DNA of 64,000 nucleotides, taken from Nakazawaea peltata. Its lineage: Eukaryota > Ascomycota > Pichiomycetes > Alaninales > Pachysolenaceae. The stretch lies in contig BCGQ01000002.1 of the NCBI GenBank assembly GCA_001599355.1, positions 1,191,554-1,255,553 on the forward strand. The letters are read 5' to 3'. A program made the translations under genes and the position numbers. The notes beneath the pieces are model-generated. The model was given only the letters and a program-made list of their open reading frames with translations. It made no database searches and had not been told where the DNA came from. Below are positions 21,019 to 31,211 of this stretch, piece after piece; the first letter of the stretch is position 1; the number at the start of each line of letters is the position of its first letter.

Positions 21019-22437
21019 ATGCTCGCTATTAGACGCTCTATCCTTATCACTCTTATAGCCCTGGCGCTTGTGTTCCAGGCAGCTATGGTGTATTATTATA
21101 CTAATGGGGGAGAATACACAGGTTTCATATCGGAGAAGGTGTTGACTAAGTTCCATCCTTATCTCCCGCAGTTTGTCAAGAACTTGCAATATCCATTCTT
21201 GAATTCAGACGGCTCTTTGAAGGAGTCGTTCTTCTCTTCATTCACTTTTGGTGGTGCCAATGTCACTAGAGAACAAGGGATCATCGCTAATAACAATATC
21301 TATAAGCAAGTATTGGAACAGAAGATCGGTGAGCCTAAGGTGGACAACTTGGTGAGAGCTTCCGATAAGAAACTGGATGGGGAAACAGACGCTCCATCAG
21401 TGGGGGAAGATGGAGCTCCTTCACTTGGGGCAACCGTCATCACAAATAATCTTGCAAATGCTACACTTTTCTCACTTGTACGTAACAGTGAACTTGATGA
21501 TATCATCCCACTGATAAGACAGATTCAAATGCGTTTTAATAACAAGTTCAATTATCCATGGAGTTTCTTGAATGATGAAGAGTTCTCAGAAGAGTTCAAA
21601 AAGAAGGTTCAACTGCTGGCACCAAACTGTCAAATCTTTTTCGAGACTATCCCAAAGGAATTATGGAATAAACCTGACTTTATTGACCCTGAACTCCAGG
21701 AAAAGGGAATTAAATTATTAAAAGATGAGGGTGTACAGTATCTGGACAAAGAGAGTTATCGTAATATGTGCCGTTTCAACAGTGGATTGTTCTATAATAC
21801 CCCGGTGATGTCTCAATTTAAATGGTACTGGCGTGTAGAACCAAAGACTCGTTATTTCTGTGACATTGACTACGATGTGTTCAAATTTATGGAGGAAAAT
21901 GACAAGACCTACGGATTTACGATCCTGCTTTACGATAACGAACGTACAGTAAAGAGTTTATGGCGTGAGACATTGGATTTCCTCAACTCTAACCCTCAGT
22001 ATCTCCATCCTAATGGTCTGTTTGAGTGGCAGTTCGAAAATCTCATCAATCCCCTGCGTAATGAACTTACCGGTGGTTACAGCACTTGTCATTTTTGGTC
22101 TAACTTTGAGATCGCCAACTTGGATTTCTTCCGTTCTGAACTGTATACAAATTGGTTCAACCATTTGGATCAAAGTGGAGGTTTCTATTACGAGAGATTT
22201 GGAGATGCCCCAGTCCACTCTTTGGGTCTCTCATTATTTGAAGACAAGTCCAAAATCCATTGGTTTAGAGATATCGGTTATTTCCATTTCCCTTATAATA
22301 ATTGTCCAAACAGTGATAAATGTGGAGGATGTCAAGTACTGCAGTTTTCCCCTGAAGGAGATCATCTTGATCAAGAGAACTGCTTGCCTAATTGGATACG
22401 TTATGAGATGGACGATGCCCTGCTTAAAATGTACTGA
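21019..22437 (+). CDS. Kre2/Ktr-family alpha-1,2-mannosyltransferase (GT15)
   Basis: This is a type II Golgi membrane glycosyltransferase of family GT15 that adds alpha-1,2-mannose from GDP-mannose to O- and N-linked glycans. It has 472 residues: a short basic tail, one membrane anchor (about residues 8-27), a stem to about 145, then the lumenal catalytic domain. Family hallmarks in order are MCRFNSGLFY, KWYWRVEP, YFCDIDYDVFKFM, GGYSTCHFWSNFEI and the near-invariant GGFYYERFGDAPVHS, with GYFHFPYNNCP near the end. The stem is longer and more charged than in Kre2. Which of Kre2, Ktr1 or Ktr3 is the orthologue is not clear. Confidence 0.92.
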   Translation: MLAIRRSILITLIALALVFQAAMVYYYTNGGEYTGFISEKVLTKFHPYLPQFVKNLQYPFLNSDGSLKESFFSSFTFGGANVTREQGIIANNNIYKQVLEQKIGEPKVDNLVRASDKKLDGETDAPSVGEDGAPSLGATVITNNLANATLFSLVRNSELDDIIPLIRQIQMRFNNKFNYPWSFLNDEEFSEEFKKKVQLLAPNCQIFFETIPKELWNKPDFIDPELQEKGIKLLKDEGVQYLDKESYRNMCRFNSGLFYNTPVMSQFKWYWRVEPKTRYFCDIDYDVFKFMEENDKTYGFTILLYDNERTVKSLWRETLDFLNSNPQYLHPNGLFEWQFENLINPLRNELTGGYSTCHFWSNFEIANLDFFRSELYTNWFNHLDQSGGFYYERFGDAPVHSLGLSLFEDKSKIHWFRDIGYFHFPYNNCPNSDKCGGCQVLQFSPEGDHLDQENCLPNWIRYEMDDALLKMY

Positions 22438-22897
22438 AGTTTGGGTTTATTTAGATAATTTTAATGACATTTATTTGAAATGATATTGTATGATTTCCGC
22501 CTGAGCTGCTCTTGTTTCTGTGTTATTGTGACGCAGACTGCCTTCAGAGCCCCCATTGAGGTAGTGCTTTATTCTTCATACTGCTGTCCTGGAGGCATCT
22601 GGTGTGAAGATGTTGATGTTGATGTTGATGTTTTGATCATCTGTGCACGACTACGCGGTTTGGGGGTGTTTTTTTGTAGTTTTTCGCTTCGCGTTTGATG
22701 GCGCGCTCAGGACTCGGTTTCTCCCTCCGGTGCCTAGGCGGAAGCTCAGGCTGGGCAAGGAAGAGCTTCGGTGGAGCACTCGGGCGGACCTCTCACTCAA
22801 AACCTTAATAGACATCTTGAACCATCTCCAAAAAGATACTTTTGTTAAGAGAAAAAAAAACCAGAACAAGTCCCACTGCACTTCATAGAGCTATAGC
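22438..22897. other. Intergenic region upstream of RTT107
   Basis: This is 460 bp with a GATGTT hexamer repeat (about four copies near 22608-22632) and a GGCGGA motif near 22736. No gene was recognised. Confidence 0.55.
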
Positions 22898-25306
22898 ATG
22901 ACAATGACAAAAGCAGTATTCGAGCATATGGTGATCTTAATCATCGAGTCAGCTCTATTGACGAAAGACAAAATCCATGAAGAGTTGGAAGAATCATTAA
23001 TGAGATTAGGACTGGACAAGGTACAAATACTGTCGGAGCAGATTTCCCTGGATCAATTGCCGACTTTCACTCATGTTATCAGTGAGACCATTGATTTCCC
23101 TGACTACTCGTTTTTCGAGACTCTGATGATCCCAGTTGTGACTCCTGATTGGGCTAGACAGTGTATTCAACAGCAGAAACTCGTGCCTCTTCGTCCATTC
23201 CACCCTGATCCCAAATATTTCTGTAAATCCATGGTGGTCACTGTGGCTACTGGTGCTGGAAGTAGTGGTAAAATTGGCCTCGGTGATAAAGACCTGATCT
23301 ATTCTGGTGTAAGACTGATGGGAGGTCAATTTAGTGATCAATTATTATTAACAACTACACATTTGATAACAGTTAAGGCTGATGATGATCTTAGTTCTGT
23401 AGCTAAGGACTGTAATGAGAGTGGGGATTCCAATATCTTTATTGTGAGTCCCGACTGGATTGCCGAATGCTTCAAACTGAGACGTAGAGTTGACGAGACA
23501 CCTTATTTACTTGCACCTGCACCTTCTAATGTTGGTGACGACTATCCTGAGACACACAATTCCGTCTCATCGTTTGTGAAAGACGTAGTGTTCTATATAA
23601 GTAAAGATTTCGAGCTCAGTCCGCAATTAACTCAGACCCTCGAGTCGATAATCAAATCTGCCGGGGGTAAAGTAACTGAAGAACAAGCCAAGGCTACGGC
23701 ATACCTTGGAAAATACAGAGATGGTGAAGAATATCTCTCGCTGTCCCGTATTGGCCTCATCGTAGGTAATTTAGAATGGCTTTATCATATGGTTGTACAT
23801 GACAAATGGACTTCTCCTGTAACTGAGTTATTGCATTATCCTTATGCGAGAGAAGGTTTACCAGGATTCGATAGATTTGTCATCGGTGTCACCAATTACA
23901 CCGGAGATGGTCGTTTTTATTTGGAGAGTTTGATCAAGCTGATGGGAGGTGTATTTACTAAGAATTTAAAAAGCTCAAATTCTCATTTAATTTGTGCTAG
24001 ACCTATTGGTAAAAAATATGAGCTGGCTGTGGCTTGGCTGAAGCTGTCTAATCTGCAACATTCTATAAAAGTAGTCAATCATCTTTGGCTTGAAGAAAGT
24101 TATCGTAAATGGAAAATTCTTGATGAGGAAGCTGACCGTTACCAGGAATTTTCTACTAATTTGGAGCTCTCAGATATTTTAGGTCTCACGGAATTGGATG
24201 CTGAGGTGTTGAAATCTTTCTATAGAGATACTAGTGATGTAGATGGAGAGGAAGAAATTGGCGATAGTTTAGAAATTCTGCAATCCCCTGAACCAGAGGA
24301 AGCTCCTAAAGTTCCAGAAGAACAGCTGCCAATTGTAAATGCTCAAGATGAGCACCTTGTAGATGATGCTGATGAACCTTTGGAGAAACAAAAATCGGTT
24401 CCAAAATCTAAAAAGAGAAAGGCAGAGCCAGAAGAAGTAACCCCTTCGGTCCTAACCGAGTCTGCCAGCACAAATACTGAAGGAAGGGTCTCTAAGAGAT
24501 CCGCTAAATTAAAACTGCTGCAAAAATTACATAGTGATATGGAAGATTTGAACGAATTCCTTCAATCTAAAGCAGCAATCCCTGGCAATTCAAAACTACA
24601 GAATAAACAACTGAAAAAATCCAAATTATACAACCTTGACGTTATTGTTACTGGATGTGAGAATGAGTTTGATTTAACAGACGATAATATCGATAAATTA
24701 GCCGATTTGGGTATTAATATTGTACAAGACATTTCAGCCGTTGAGAATATGGAGAAAGCCGAATTGTGTTTAATTGCACCTAAAGTATTAAGAACAGAGA
24801 AATTTTTGAGTTCGTTATCATTGTCCTTAAACAATATTTTGCACCCTCAATTTTTAATAGATGTTACTCAAGATAGTGAGGATGGTGAAAAAATCCCACT
24901 TAAGACAGAAGATTACCAATTGAGTAGCAGATTGAACTACAAGGATCCAAAGTTGAAGGAGCTTTGGGGATCTTCAATTTCTGCGTCGTGCATTGATGAT
25001 TTACTCAACAGAACCAGGCGTATATTCCAAGGATATCTGTTTGTGATTTTACAGCAGAAAAGTCTGGATCAACTGAAAAATCTTGCTTACCAAAGAATCT
25101 TGATGAGGCATGGGTGTGACTTTTGTGATATTGTATCAAAAAAGCAGGATGTAGTGGACAAATTGACGTCAGTGCTGGACCAGGCAAAGGTCAAAGTCTT
25201 AAGCGGGTCGAAGATCAAATTGGGATCGAAGAAATACGATCAATTGGTGGTCGACTATGACTGGGTAGTCAAGGCAATCATCACCAATAACAACCAAGAC
25301 TCGTAA
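22898..25306 (+). CDS. RTT107: Multi-BRCT DNA-repair scaffold, Rtt107/Brc1 type
   Basis: This nuclear scaffold binds phosphorylated H2A and repair nucleases (Slx4, Smc5/6) at stalled forks. It has 802 residues, shorter than S. cerevisiae Rtt107 (about 1070). An N-terminal set of four BRCT-like modules spans about 1-415. The fourth has the family's best-kept stretch, GVTNYTGDGRFYLESLIKAMGG with CTG as Ala, then SNSHLICARPIGKKYE and VVNHLWLEESYRKWK. A charged linker of about 150 residues contains a KSKKRKAEPEE nuclear-localisation candidate. Two C-terminal BRCTs (about 570-800), where H2A phosphate is bound, follow. Dpb11 is less likely given this layout. Confidence 0.83.
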   Translation: MTMTKAVFEHMVILIIESALLTKDKIHEELEESLMRLGLDKVQILSEQISLDQLPTFTHVISETIDFPDYSFFETLMIPVVTPDWARQCIQQQKLVPLRPFHPDPKYFCKSMVVTVATGAGSSGKIGLGDKDLIYSGVRLMGGQFSDQLLLTTTHLITVKADDDLSSVAKDCNESGDSNIFIVSPDWIAECFKLRRRVDETPYLLAPAPSNVGDDYPETHNSVSSFVKDVVFYISKDFELSPQLTQTLESIIKSAGGKVTEEQAKATAYLGKYRDGEEYLSLSRIGLIVGNLEWLYHMVVHDKWTSPVTELLHYPYAREGLPGFDRFVIGVTNYTGDGRFYLESLIKLMGGVFTKNLKSSNSHLICARPIGKKYELAVAWLKLSNLQHSIKVVNHLWLEESYRKWKILDEEADRYQEFSTNLELSDILGLTELDAEVLKSFYRDTSDVDGEEEIGDSLEILQSPEPEEAPKVPEEQLPIVNAQDEHLVDDADEPLEKQKSVPKSKKRKAEPEEVTPSVLTESASTNTEGRVSKRSAKLKLLQKLHSDMEDLNEFLQSKAAIPGNSKLQNKQLKKSKLYNLDVIVTGCENEFDLTDDNIDKLADLGINIVQDISAVENMEKAELCLIAPKVLRTEKFLSSLSLSLNNILHPQFLIDVTQDSEDGEKIPLKTEDYQLSSRLNYKDPKLKELWGSSISASCIDDLLNRTRRIFQGYLFVILQQKSLDQLKNLAYQRILMRHGCDFCDIVSKKQDVVDKLTSVLDQAKVKVLSGSKIKLGSKKYDQLVVDYDWVVKAIITNNNQDS

Positions 25307-26357
25307 TCCATAATTTGCTTCGAACAATTGGACCTCGCATCTTCTCCCGACCTCGCATTATATATAGCTCTTTTTTATCGTTTTGATCTGAAAATTTCAT
25401 CGCTCTCCGATTTCCTGGAGAAAATTCGCGAAGATTTAAAATTTTTTTACTGTAGGCTCTTGTTACCTGAGGTGGGCTGGAGAAGATTTATCGGGAAGGT
25501 GGCTAAAAGAAATCAGTGGATTAAGATAACGCGGGAAGGTACGAAGTTCGGAGTAGTCTTAAGATGAACTCTACGTGATTCTAAGTCGATCCAGCTCTTG
25601 TCTGGTTTCCTTCGTTCTATTTGACGAGTTTCCTGGCCAATCCCTTGTTTATCCGACAGTCAAAATCTTCGCAATTGGAGACCTCTCTATTGTGAAAGTG
25701 GCTGCTATTTATCCGGCTTGTTTTTCTCCGTGCGTGAATTTATTTTTCATTTTTCACTTTCGTTTTCTTACAGTAAGCGAGCTGGTGGTGGTGCGACTAC
25801 ACAGGGGAAAACAAGGGGAAGGGGCCCGGGGTCATTGCTGTGGGCGGAGTAATGATTTACCGCTATTAGCAATGGATTGAACCTACACAATGGGTTTCGA
25901 AGACAGAATACTGGTGGACATCCAATGCTAGTCCAACAACCAACGGCCCCCCCTCAAGACCGATAAACCTACAATCTTATCTCGATGCCCTCTCAGGACA
26001 TTAGTAATTTTCTCCAGTTGTGGCTCAACCCTGAATTACGCGGGTTAGAAGCAACTTAGTAAGATTTTGTGGCTAGTGCGTGGGTCATTCCGCTATTACT
26101 AAGTACATAGGTACGTCTGCGCCTAAACAAAAACCTCTTCAATCAGGATTTTCCCATACATTTCTGGAGAAGTTTTTTCCCTCTCAACAAAAAAAAGTGC
26201 GAAATGACGAAAAAGTAAAAATGGACGAAATCAAAATTTCCCTTCTTCATGATTCTCATTTATAAAGAGACAAGCGTGCCCGCTTTAACTTAACTGTAAT
26301 TCATTTTTCTCTTCAGTTAATTCAATTATTTCATAGCTAACTAACTAACATATTAAC
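25307..26357. other. GND1 promoter and leader region
   Basis: This 1.05-kb region has a TTATAAAG TATA-like box at about 26262, some 95 bp upstream of the first GND1 ATG. A 13-codon upstream frame starts at about 25889. Open frames at 25328-25567 and 25575-25880 have no family resemblance. A poly-C run lies at about 25945. Confidence 0.5.
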
Positions 26358-29166
26358 ATGAGTGCTCCACAGTAAGTATAAGATCTTTATGACAGTTTCA
26401 ATTATTAGTTCCGCCTGTTCTGGCGCCAATTTAGTACCCAATGCGGAACCCGATTGGTTGATGACCAATGAAGAATTGGTTCGGACTGCGCTTGAATTTA
26501 GTGACATGCAATTGAAGTAGGTGGAACCTGGAAGGGTGTATAGATTTAGATTGAGATGGAATTTGAACCGAATGTTGAGGTGGCACTTTGTTATCTAGAA
26601 CAGTAAAGGTCGGTGTTGTCGGATATACTACATGAATTGATAGGTGGGAACGAAGTTAGGGGATGATAGAAGGATTGGTTTGTAAAGACTGATTCAGCTT
26701 TCGGCAATATTGGTCTAATTGATTCAATTCGACTGTCTTAGCTTTTTCTGACCACTACATTTTAGCTCTATGAATTTTTCAATTGTCGTTTTTCACTCGA
26801 TTCTTTTGTGCTGCTACGCAATCATTTGTGGCTGGCTACTTTGTGGCTAGTTATTTAGTGATGGCGAAGCGGTGGGCGAGTATGAATTTAAGTAGTGGAT
26901 AGGTTAGATGGGTGAGATGGTAGGTGGTGGGGTAGTGAACCAGTTGGAAGTAGGTGGAATTGCTAATAATGGCATAAATTTGAGTCTCTCATTCTCGTAT
27001 TGAGCTCAATTGACTCCATCCCTTTTATTCCTGATTTTCACCCAACCCATCCCTCATACTTCCAAATCATTTCCCTCTTCTCTTCTTGGCCGCTATGAAA
27101 ACTTACTACCCAATTCGTCATAATATAATTGCTGTGCGCCATTAGTATATCTTACACGACCTTTCACTATTACACTGATTTGAAATTCATTCGATGCATA
27201 GTTTTCATGCAAAGTTATCTATTTCCTATTTTATTTCATCTCCCATCTCATCGCATCCGATCTCAAACTCATCAAGTCATTCTTGTATCTCCGTCAGCCC
27301 TGCCCCCATCTTATCCTCATCCTTTCCCTCATCTTCTGCCCCCCTCCACCTTTTCCCTTCTTCCTCGGCGATATTTTCCTTCAAAAATCATATGCACTGC
27401 GCGAGGTCAAGTCATGCACTGCACATGGAAAAAAATTCTCCTCCTTTCTTTTGCTATATAAGAAGGGGGAAGAGGACTCGGTAAAGGGGTTAAAAGATGG
27501 TTGAGATTATGCTTTGAGAAGAATCAGGATGTCTATGCATGAACGCGCAGTCGAGCGCTTGAAAATATTAGTACCTATAACGCTGGGAAATGAAAAAGTG
27601 CCCAGTGATCAAAAGGAGCCTAAGTGAGTCGAATAGGAACGGCGGAACATTGTCACATGTCAAATGACTAGCGAATCCAAATACTAACTTTTTTCTTATA
27701 GAGGTGATATCGGTCTTATTGGTTTGGCCGTCATGGGTCAAAACTTGATCTTGAATGCCGCTGACCACGGTTACACTGTTGTTGCTTACAACAGAACTGT
27801 CTCTAAGGTTGACCACTTCTTGGAAAACGAGGCCAAGGGTAAGTCCATTATTGGTGCTCGTTCCGTCCAAGAGTTGTGTGCCAACTTGAAGAGACCAAGA
27901 AGAATTATCTTGTTGGTCAAGGCTGGTTCTGCCGTTGACCTGTTCATCGACCAATTGTTGCCATACTTGGAGAAGGGTGACATCATCATTGACGGTGGTA
28001 ACTCTCACTTCCCAGACTCCAACAGAAGATTCGAGGAGTTGAAGGCCAAGGACATTTTGTTCGTTGGTTCCGGTGTTTCTGGTGGTGAAGAAGGTGCCAG
28101 ATACGGTCCATCTTTGATGCCAGGTGGACACCCAGATGCTTGGCCACACATTAAGGAGATCTTCCAAGCTATTGCCGCCAAGTCTGACGGTGAGCCATGT
28201 TGTGACTGGGTTGGTGATGCCGGTGCCGGTCATTACGTCAAGATGGTCCACAACGGTATTGAGTACGGAGACATGCAATTGATTTGTGAGGCTTACGACT
28301 TGATGAAGAGAGTTGCCGGTTTCACCGACAAGGAGATCTCTGAGATCTTGGGTAAGTGGAACAAGGGTGTCTTAGACTCTTTCTTGATTGAGATCTCTAG
28401 AGACATCTTGGCTTACGATGACACCGATGGTGAACCATTAGTCGAGAAGATTTTGGACACTGCTGGTCAAAAGGGTACCGGTAAGTGGACTGCTATCAAC
28501 GCTTTGGACTTGGGTATGCCAGTTACCTTGATTGGTGAGGCTGTCTTTGCCAGATGTTTGTCTGCTTTGAAGGAGGAGCGTAAGAGAGCTTCCAAGATTT
28601 TGGGTGGTCCAATCATTCCAAAGGATGCTGTTAAGGAGAGACAACAATTCGTTGACGACTTGGAACAAGCTTTGTACGCTTCCAAGATTATCTCCTACGC
28701 TCAAGGTTTCATGTTGATCAGAGAAGCTGCTAAGGAGTACGGATGGAAGTTGAACTTCCCATCCATCGCTTTGATGTGGAGAGGTGGTTGTATCATCAGA
28801 TCCGTCTTCTTGGGTGAAATCACTGCTGCTTACAGAGAGAACCCAGACTTGGAGAACTTGTTGTTCCACCCATTCTTCAAGGATGCCATCACCAAGGCTC
28901 AAGACGGTTGGAGATCTACCATTGTTAAGGCTGTTCAAGCTGGTATCCCAGCCCCAGCCTTCACCACCGCTTTGTCCTTCTACGACGGTTACAGATCCGA
29001 GAGATTGCCAGCTAACTTGTTGCAAGCTCAAAGAGATTACTTCGGTGCTCACACCTTCCAAGTCTTGCCAGAGGCTGAGAACGATCACTTGAAGGTTGGT
29101 GACTGGATCCACATTAACTGGACCGGTAAGGGTGGTAACGTTTCCGCCTCCACCTACGATGCCTAA
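26358..29166 (+). CDS. GND1: 6-phosphogluconate dehydrogenase (decarboxylating), two exons
   Basis: This enzyme oxidises 6-phosphogluconate to ribulose 5-phosphate + CO2 with NADP+ in the pentose phosphate pathway. The coding sequence is 26358-26371 joined to 27702-29166, giving 492 residues against about 489 in S. cerevisiae. The splice yields MSAPQGDIGLIGLAVMGQNL, the expected NADP-binding N-terminus. Later motifs are GSGVSGGEEGARYGPSLMPG, VKMVHNGIEYGDMQ (catalytic Lys) and ALSFYDGYRSERLPANLLQAQ. Codon use is strongly biased to TTG, GCT and GCC; only one in-frame CTG was found (27940), at a position that is Ala in yeast Gnd1. The intron is unusually long and may hold a second first exon. 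Confidence 0.97.
27455..27462 (+). promoter_or_regulatory. TATA-like box inside the GND1 intron
   Basis: TATATAAG follows a long C/T-rich tract and precedes by 67 bp an ATG that opens a possible alternative first exon. It could drive a second GND1 transcript, which is inference. Confidence 0.45.
27529..27623 (+). other. Possible alternative first exon of GND1
   Basis: From ATG 27529 a stop-free stretch of 31 codons plus 2 bases runs to a GTGAGT donor at 27624. Joined to the acceptor at 27701 it enters exon 2 in the same phase as the regular first exon. The product would begin MSMHERAVERLKILVPIT instead of MSAPQ. No clear PTS2 or mitochondrial signal is seen. It could be chance: a stop-free run of this length and phase is not rare. 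Confidence 0.4.
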
Positions 29167-29516
29167 GTGGTTTAACTATAAAAAAAGAATGACTTGTCTC
29201 GAATAAATAAATGATTCGTTATGATTAATGTAGATGGTCTCAGTTAGTGTACGTAGGAAATCTCACTAGTTGATTTTCACTAGTCAATTACACTACCTAA
29301 TTCGGCTAATTAACGTCTATATATAATATTTCGTAATTTGCTCTGTCGGAAAATGTGGCGGGACTGCCGTTCCTATTGAGGAAACTCTCTTGCCGATAAG
29401 ATGCTTTTTGCAGCTTAATCTGGTAGCGATATTGCGCCGTACGAAATAGGTTGAAAAGATAGTTGGAAGTTGAAAGAACTTCGAGATACAACTTCAATTG
29501 ACAATTAAAAGAGAAA
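29167..29516. other. Intergenic region GND1 / M20 peptidase
   Basis: This 350-bp spacer holds the GND1 3' end and the promoter of the next gene, with a TATATATAA-like stretch at about 29319. Nothing else was recognised. Confidence 0.5.
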
Positions 29517-30809
29517 ATGACCGACAAGGAATACAAGACCCCAAGCGTAGAGTACATCAAATTTGTTACTCTGAAGATTGCCGAGTTAGAGACCGAGTTG
29601 TATGAGAAAGTGAACAAACCAATTCATGACAACCCAGAAATAGGTTATGAAGAAGTCAAGGCTCACAAAACCTTGACTACTTATATGGAATCTAAAAAAG
29701 GATGGACTGTTCAAAAGAAGGCATGTGGAATTGAAACTCTGTTTGTAGCCACTTTTGAATTGAAGAGTGACGATGAGTCAAGCACCGAGTCTCCATCGGT
29801 TATCTCTTTCAACGCTGAATATGATGCTCTTCCAAAGATTGGACATGCATGCGGTCACAACTTGATCAGTACTGCTAGTGTTCTGCTGCTGTTACTGACC
29901 CTGGAACTGATGGTCCACTTCAAATTGCCTGGTGTAGTCAAGTTATTGGGTACTCCAGGTGAAGAGGGATACGGTGGTAAAGTTGACTTGCTTAACAAGG
30001 GAGCTTATGAGGGATGTGACGTCTCTTTGATGCTGCATCCTGGAAACAGCTGGCCTGGTGCTTCTTGGGGACATACTACCCTGAATAACACTTTCAAATG
30101 TGAGTTCTTCGGTAGAGCCGCCCATCTGGCCCTGGACCCATGGGATGGTATCAATGCTTTAGACCTGCAAGTCATTTATTACAATTGTACCGCTGTCTTG
30201 AGACAACAATTGCAACCTGGTGATATCATTCAAGGTAACATTCTTGCCGGAGGTGCCTCTCCTAACGTGATTTCCAACTATACTGCCAATCTCATCACTG
30301 TCAGAGCCAAATCCAGAAAGCGTTTGGGTGAGCTTAAGAGTAGAGTAATCAACTGTGTCAAGCTGGCCCTGTTACTGACCGGTTGTACCTACAAATTGAC
30401 AGAAGTCATGGAGTACTATGACATGATCAGTAATGACCCTATGTGTGACGTATACAGAGACTATTACAACTCTCTTTGTCTTTTGGATGGCAAACCTTTC
30501 CTTCATCCAAAAAGCGTCGAGCTCATTGAAAGTGATATTGGAGCCTCCAGTGATCAAGGTAATGTCAGTTATCTGATGCCTGCTATCCAGCCAATGTTTG
30601 CTATTGACTCTCCTGATGGATCCAACCACAACGAACACTTTGCTGAGCTGGCCGGTACTTACGATGCTCATCTCAATGCTTTGAAGCTGCTGAAAGGTTT
30701 GCTGTTGACCGCCATTGAGTTGGTAAAGAGCAAGGAATTGTTGCTGAAGGTAAAGCAACAATGGGAAGACGATATGGCCACCCACAGACCTGACGTCAGT
30801 ATGTGGTAG
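29517..30809 (+). CDS. M20-family metallopeptidase, PM20D2 (Xaa-Arg dipeptidase)-like
   Basis: This 430-residue protein belongs to the M20 amidohydrolase/peptidase family; the closest remembered group is PM20D2, which cleaves unusual dipeptides. Metal and catalytic residues are in place: H110 in HACGHN, E149/E150 in GTPGEEGYGG, H174 in the MAHPGN motif, and a late NHNEHFAE. With CTG as Ala the dimer-domain motif reads GRAAHAAADPWDGINALDAQ, which is the family form; read as Leu it would not match. No signal peptide is seen, so it is probably cytosolic. The true substrate is not shown by the sequence. Confidence 0.85.
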   Translation: MTDKEYKTPSVEYIKFVTLKIAELETELYEKVNKPIHDNPEIGYEEVKAHKTLTTYMESKKGWTVQKKACGIETLFVATFELKSDDESSTESPSVISFNAEYDALPKIGHACGHNLISTASVLLLLLTLELMVHFKLPGVVKLLGTPGEEGYGGKVDLLNKGAYEGCDVSLMLHPGNSWPGASWGHTTLNNTFKCEFFGRAAHLALDPWDGINALDLQVIYYNCTAVLRQQLQPGDIIQGNILAGGASPNVISNYTANLITVRAKSRKRLGELKSRVINCVKLALLLTGCTYKLTEVMEYYDMISNDPMCDVYRDYYNSLCLLDGKPFLHPKSVELIESDIGASSDQGNVSYLMPAIQPMFAIDSPDGSNHNEHFAELAGTYDAHLNALKLLKGLLLTAIELVKSKELLLKVKQQWEDDMATHRPDVSMW

Positions 30810-31211
30810 ATTTTAACACTAGATAATACCCTAGAGCGTACAATGATGCGCAAAATAGTTGTTTAATTGAGTTTGATTTATTCGCGATTGTAGATGTAAA
30901 GGGTGCGTGGTGCGTAGTGCGTGGTGCGCAGAGAAATAGGCAAGGTGGCCACGCAAAGGGGGCACACAAAGGGGATACCAAAGGACAAAATTAAACGCTA
31001 ATAGAGATTCTAATTGAAATTTCGTAAAGGGGGCGACTTAAGGAAGGGCGGGGAAAGGGGCCACCTTAAAAAATTAAAGGGGCTAATTGAAAATTTCAAC
31101 GCCATAATTCCTACATTATCTAATAAATATTTTCTCATATAAATTCATTCAACAGTATGGAGAACACTCATATACAAAGAGGAGAATGCTTGTCGTCATT
31201 TTGAACCCCTT
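30810..31211. other. Convergent spacer with GTGCGTGGTGCGTA and A3G4 repeats
   Basis: This is 402 bp between convergent genes. It has a short tandem GTGCG repeat at about 30902-30928, then many AAAGGGG-type runs on the plus strand (about 30955-31082). No gene is seen. Confidence 0.6.

Larger units (their letters stand above)
26372..27701 (+). other. Intron of GND1 (1330 nt)
   Basis: The donor is GTAAGT at 26372, the branch point TACTAAC is at 27682-27688, and the acceptor is TATAG ending at 27701. It is very long for a budding yeast. Its 3' third contains a pyrimidine-rich tract (about 27240-27370), a TATATAAG box and a possible alternative exon. No snoRNA could be recognised by eye. Open frames at 27129-27504 show no family. 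Confidence 0.93.

Noticed and set aside
25575-25880. 101-codon frame upstream of GND1
   Set aside because: No family match and it lies in the promoter region; no supporting start context.
27129-27504. Overlapping frames inside the GND1 intron
   Set aside because: They fall in the C/T-rich part, giving Ser/Pro/Leu-rich chance peptides.
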